A DNA stretch of 64,000 bases from Pseudarthrobacter sp. IC2-21 (lineage in GTDB: Bacteria; Actinomycetota; Actinomycetes; Actinomycetales; Micrococcaceae). The stretch is taken from positions 4,154,001 through 4,218,000 of the forward strand of contig NZ_CP139145.1 of assembly GCF_034048115.1 (NCBI RefSeq). The letters are read 5' to 3'. Shown piece by piece: positions 61,050-64,000 of the stretch (the stretch's first letter is position 1; the number at the start of each line of letters is the position of its first letter). Both the position numbers and the translations under genes were made by a program. The notes below the pieces were generated by a model that saw only the letters and a program-made list of their open reading frames with translations, did no database searches and had not been told where the DNA came from.

Positions 61050-61865
61050 TCATCGTCTCCCAAAGACACCAGGCTGCGATCGGAGTCCCGAGGAAGCTGG
61101 TTGGCGGCTCGTAAAATCCGTGCCCCACCCGGAGGAGACGAATGATATTCCGCGGCCGACAAGAGCGAATGCCGCATATATTGCCGCATCCCGGGCAGAT
61201 CCTAGGCCCCGAATGGTCATCACCAGCTGTTTAACGGTTGTCGATGTTGCACCTCCGGACTGTTCCGCATTACCGCGATAAGTCCTCCCCAAGGTTGCTA
61301 ACAAAGCCCTCGAATTTCGAGGTGTTCTCACTCTGACGGGGTGGCCGTCCACAATCTGTTTTTCATGGCCGATGAACAGACGGTCAATCAACAAGTCATC
61401 ATTAATAATTTCCGGAAAACTGCCTAACCTTTCATGGCCTCTTTGGTTCACCGCATAAATGCCTGCGCCCCACATTGCAGACCGTGTTCCCAGCATCTTG
61501 TCCCGTGCCCGATAATAGGCCTCAACTGACTTCGTTGCGCCGGCTGTGTCGTATGTAAATGTGGGACGCGCACACAATGGCCCATAGGGCTCGGATAACC
61601 GTTCAAGAGTCTGACGGAGCGATACGGAGGGCAAGTCCACATCGGCGTCGAGGTAGACCCGAGGCCATTTCGATGCAATATCATCTCCAGCATTAAGGGC
61701 GGCCACCTTGGATGCAACCGGCAAACTTAGGACCTGGACTCCCGGAAAAGTCGCCGCAATGGCGGCTGTATCATCCGTGCAGCAATTACAGACAACTATG
61801 ACTTCTACTCGTCCGCTCGACAGCGCTTCCGCCAGGGAACTCAACGTCCGTCCGATAACGGCGGC
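61050..61865 (-). pseudogene. C-terminal GT2 domain cut off by an in-frame TAG
   Basis: This frame continues, without any shift, the reading of the WecG-GT2 gene past a TAG at 61868-61866. The joined sequence reads VIIPAHN-stop-AAVIGRTLSSL, and GT2 enzymes normally have VIIPAHNE here, so a GAG to TAG change explains the stop. The rest is a normal GT2 domain (VIVVCNCCTDDTA, VYLDADVDLPSVS with the DxD motif, GIYAVNQRG). The only usable restart is a TTG at 61844, which would lack the first strand. It is probably inactive unless the stop is read through or is an assembly error. Confidence 0.75.
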
Positions 61866-63812
61866 CTAGTTATGCGCCGGAATAATGACTGAACCTAGTG
61901 GAAAAGGTGAACTGGCCAGTTCCGTCGCCGTGACAACACTTCTGGATGCACGCGGCAGCTTGACCCACCCGGCTTTCCAGCAAGCTGCCTTCAGCGACTC
62001 TCGTTCCTTCGACCACCGAAGAAACGCCCCGAGAATTACTGCCAGCCTGAAGGCACGGGCGTAACCGAGTGAATGGAACTTTTGGATGTAGCGGATCCGG
62101 TTGATGGTCATCAACGCGTTGAGGGCGGCAGAGGAGCCCGAGCCTCCACCCCGATGGTGCATCCGCGACGATGGCTCGAACCACACATCCCAGCCGCCCT
62201 GCCGTACCCTGCGGAAGTAGTCGGTTTCCTCTGAGTAAAGGAAGTACTGCTCATCCCAGTCCCCCAGAGATTCAAGGACGTCGCGCCGGATTAACAACGC
62301 CGCTCCTGTGGCCCAGCCGACCCTGTGCGCGTGGCGGTAGCTGTCGGGATCGTAGTCGGTTTCCGCGAGCCACTCCGGCCGGCCCGTCAGACGACCGCCC
62401 ATGGCCGCATCCCCCACGGCCCGAAGGACCGTAGGCTCCCGGCGGAGCGAAGGATAAGTGGCTCCGTTGGGACCAGACAACAACGGCACTACCACTCCGG
62501 CGGACGAAACAGCCATTCGCTCCCGCAGTGCCCTGATGGAGCCAGGCTCAGTACGCAGGTCCGGGTTTAGGATGAGGTAGGAATCAGCTGTTCCGGCTCG
62601 TTTGACGGCCTGATTGATTCCCCCCGCGTAGCCCAGGTTTCCGCCCGTAGAGAAGCCGAGAACGTCCGCTTCAGACAACAGACAATCCAAGGTCTCCGAC
62701 GTGGGCGAGTTGTCAGCGACCACAACCTTGATGGACTGATCAGCGGTTTGAAGCCGTAGGTCCGCAATAAGACCCGGCAGATCCTCCCAACTGTTGTAGG
62801 TAACCACAATGACCGCCACGTCGGTGTGCTCGATGGGGTTGCAGAAGCGGCCATTCCTTCCCGAAACAAAGTCGAGGCTGGCTCCGGGCAACGATCTTTT
62901 TGCCGGCAGATTCTTTTGCCCCGTGGTTGTTGGCGGGTCCTGATCACTGTATCTACGCAGTGTCATGTAGGCCGGAGCACCCTCAACCAGGTATCTCCCG
63001 GCGAGCCGACGGGGTTCGAGGGCCAGCCGCCATACCCATTCCGCGCCAAGTTCGGTCACAACCTTTGGTGCGCGTGCACGGCTGCCCGCCAAGAAATCGA
63101 CCACGGCACCGAATGCCAGCAGGACGTTGGCACCGGTGGCAATCCCATGCTTCCTAATCCACAGCTCCTGCGTGGGTTTTCCCAGGCAGACAAGAAGAAC
63201 ATCGACTCCGGCCGCGGCGATCTCAGCAGCAATAGCCCGCGATTGTGTCCCATCATTCAGGGCAGTGCGGTCCGGGGCCCACCAGCCGGAAACCAGGAGG
63301 GCCGGCCGGTCTTTGGCAAATCTTGCCCGAATGAGTTTGTGGGTTTCCCCTCTGCCGCCAAGGATGCCGAGGCGTAGGCCGCGCTGTTCCACCTCGTTCA
63401 GGATGGGCTCAATCAGGTCACTTCCAGCGAGCCGCGGCCACTGCCGGCCGGTCAATTGCTCGGCGCGTGTGACAAGAGGCGCCCCGTCGAGAAGGGTCAA
63501 CCACTCCAAAGGTGATTGATCCTCTTCAAGGGCCCCCTGCCAGCGGCTTCCTCGGCCGAAATGCCGGATGTGGTCGAGATTCGCTGACGCAACCGCCAAC
63601 GGTCGGCTAGCTGTGGTCCTGGCGCGGTCCATGATTGTGTCCAAGGCTTGCTTGCTATCCATGAGGCAGACGTGCGCACCACCCAAAGTGACCCACTCGG
63701 ATGTCGGCTCTGGCCGGGCTGCGGAGGCGGGTCTCTTGAATCGGGTCCGAGTATCGGGCCGAGCGAAGCCAGGAGCATGAGAAAGGCCGCGGAGGGTGCC
63801 GGTGGACGTCAT
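61866..63812 (-). CDS. WecG/TagA/CpsF-GT2 fusion glycosyltransferase, ended by amber codon
   Basis: A 648-residue fusion. Residues about 40-275 form a WecG/TagA/CpsF domain (VASANLDHIRHFGRG, LDGAPLVTRAEQL, GILGGRGETHKLIRARF, VCLGKPTQELWIRKHG) that adds N-acetylmannosamine-type sugars to lipid-linked GlcNAc in other bacteria. Residues about 330-600 form a GT2 domain (DVAVIVVTYNSWEDL, VVVADNSPTS, LILNPDLRTEPG). The C-terminal ELASSPFPLGSVIIPAHN is the beginning of a third GT domain, interrupted by the TAG. The first two domains look complete and may still work. Confidence 0.82.
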   Translation of the reverse strand: MTSTGTLRGLSHAPGFARPDTRTRFKRPASAARPEPTSEWVTLGGAHVCLMDSKQALDTIMDRARTTASRPLAVASANLDHIRHFGRGSRWQGALEEDQSPLEWLTLLDGAPLVTRAEQLTGRQWPRLAGSDLIEPILNEVEQRGLRLGILGGRGETHKLIRARFAKDRPALLVSGWWAPDRTALNDGTQSRAIAAEIAAAGVDVLLVCLGKPTQELWIRKHGIATGANVLLAFGAVVDFLAGSRARAPKVVTELGAEWVWRLALEPRRLAGRYLVEGAPAYMTLRRYSDQDPPTTTGQKNLPAKRSLPGASLDFVSGRNGRFCNPIEHTDVAVIVVTYNSWEDLPGLIADLRLQTADQSIKVVVADNSPTSETLDCLLSEADVLGFSTGGNLGYAGGINQAVKRAGTADSYLILNPDLRTEPGSIRALRERMAVSSAGVVVPLLSGPNGATYPSLRREPTVLRAVGDAAMGGRLTGRPEWLAETDYDPDSYRHAHRVGWATGAALLIRRDVLESLGDWDEQYFLYSEETDYFRRVRQGGWDVWFEPSSRMHHRGGGSGSSAALNALMTINRIRYIQKFHSLGYARAFRLAVILGAFLRWSKERESLKAACWKAGWVKLPRASRSVVTATELASSPFPLGSVIIPAHN

Positions 63813-64000
63813 GACGCCGTGGAATTCAGAAGAGATGCGGCGGGCAAAGGCCAGGTATGGAACAAATTACGTGCAGACTTCATTTCGGCTCCATCAGTCG
63901 CGGCACAACCACGCAGCGGCAAGATCCGGGGTCTGCACTCCCCTGCCCTGCCAGCGGCACCGGTTTCCCGGCACCTGACTGTCGCGTTCAGTTAGGTGTT
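63813..64000. other. upstream region of the fusion gene, no gene seen
   Basis: This 188-bp stretch at the window edge has no convincing coding sequence. CACCTGACTG at 63972-63981 is inverted as CAGTTAGGTG at 63989-63998 with one wobble position; it may be a terminator or operator. The promoter of the fusion gene should lie here, but no clear hexamers were found. Confidence 0.4.

Overview
The window is high-GC chromosomal DNA from an actinobacterium, most likely Arthrobacter, Pseudarthrobacter or a close relative in the Micrococcaceae. The basis is codon bias, many GTG starts and ATGA stop/start overlaps, the rpsF-ssb-rpsR-rplI...dnaB block, CsoR-type copper control and actinobacterial families such as the CGNR zinc finger and DUF2277. 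I see no rRNA, tRNA, CRISPR array or prophage. Strain identity cannot be fixed from sequence reading alone.

1-15.7 kb: a catabolic island for methoxylated aromatic acids. It holds three LigM-type tetrahydrofolate-dependent O-demethylase genes (one cut by the window edge). With them is a C1-recycling pair, MetF and PurU, that would turn methyl-THF into formate and free THF. A ring route follows: a type I (VOC) extradiol dioxygenase, an aldehyde dehydrogenase and homologues of GalB, GalC and GalD, which take 4-oxalomesaconate to pyruvate and oxaloacetate. A PadR regulator and a five-gene branched-chain-type ABC importer complete the set. The inferred scheme is vanillate to protocatechuate to ring-opened semialdehyde to oxalomesaconate to central metabolism. 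It appears to bypass the lactone intermediate of the classical Lig pathway.

15.8-24.3 kb: a MoaD-like/BNR-repeat pair, a Pro/Glu-rich surface protein next to a sortase, a universal stress protein, the csoR-copZ-copA copper operon with two palindromic operators, a DUF2277 protein and a lone WXG100 protein.

24.4-37.6 kb: mostly housekeeping genes: EamA, MATE, DoxX and DUF308 membrane proteins, a CGNR regulator, a double-hotdog thioesterase, dnaB with a DnaA-box-rich upstream region, two membrane-anchored proteins with L7/L12-like tails, an FMN reductase, PhzF, and the rplI-rpsR-ssb-rpsF operon with a probable S6:S18 leader.

37.8-64 kb: a large LuxR-type (LAL) regulator followed by an exopolysaccharide/glycan locus. 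It encodes a priming sugar transferase, nucleotide-sugar enzymes (two DegT aminotransferases, a Gfo/Idh oxidoreductase, an SDR epimerase, a NeuD-like acyltransferase), a Wzx flippase, a Wzy-like polymerase/ligase, a Wzz-like protein, several glycosyltransferases and a secreted lipoprotein. A decayed IS481-family transposase marks the point where gene direction reverses. The reverse arm carries a GT4, a GT39-like membrane transferase and a WecG-GT2-GT2 frame interrupted by an in-frame amber codon.
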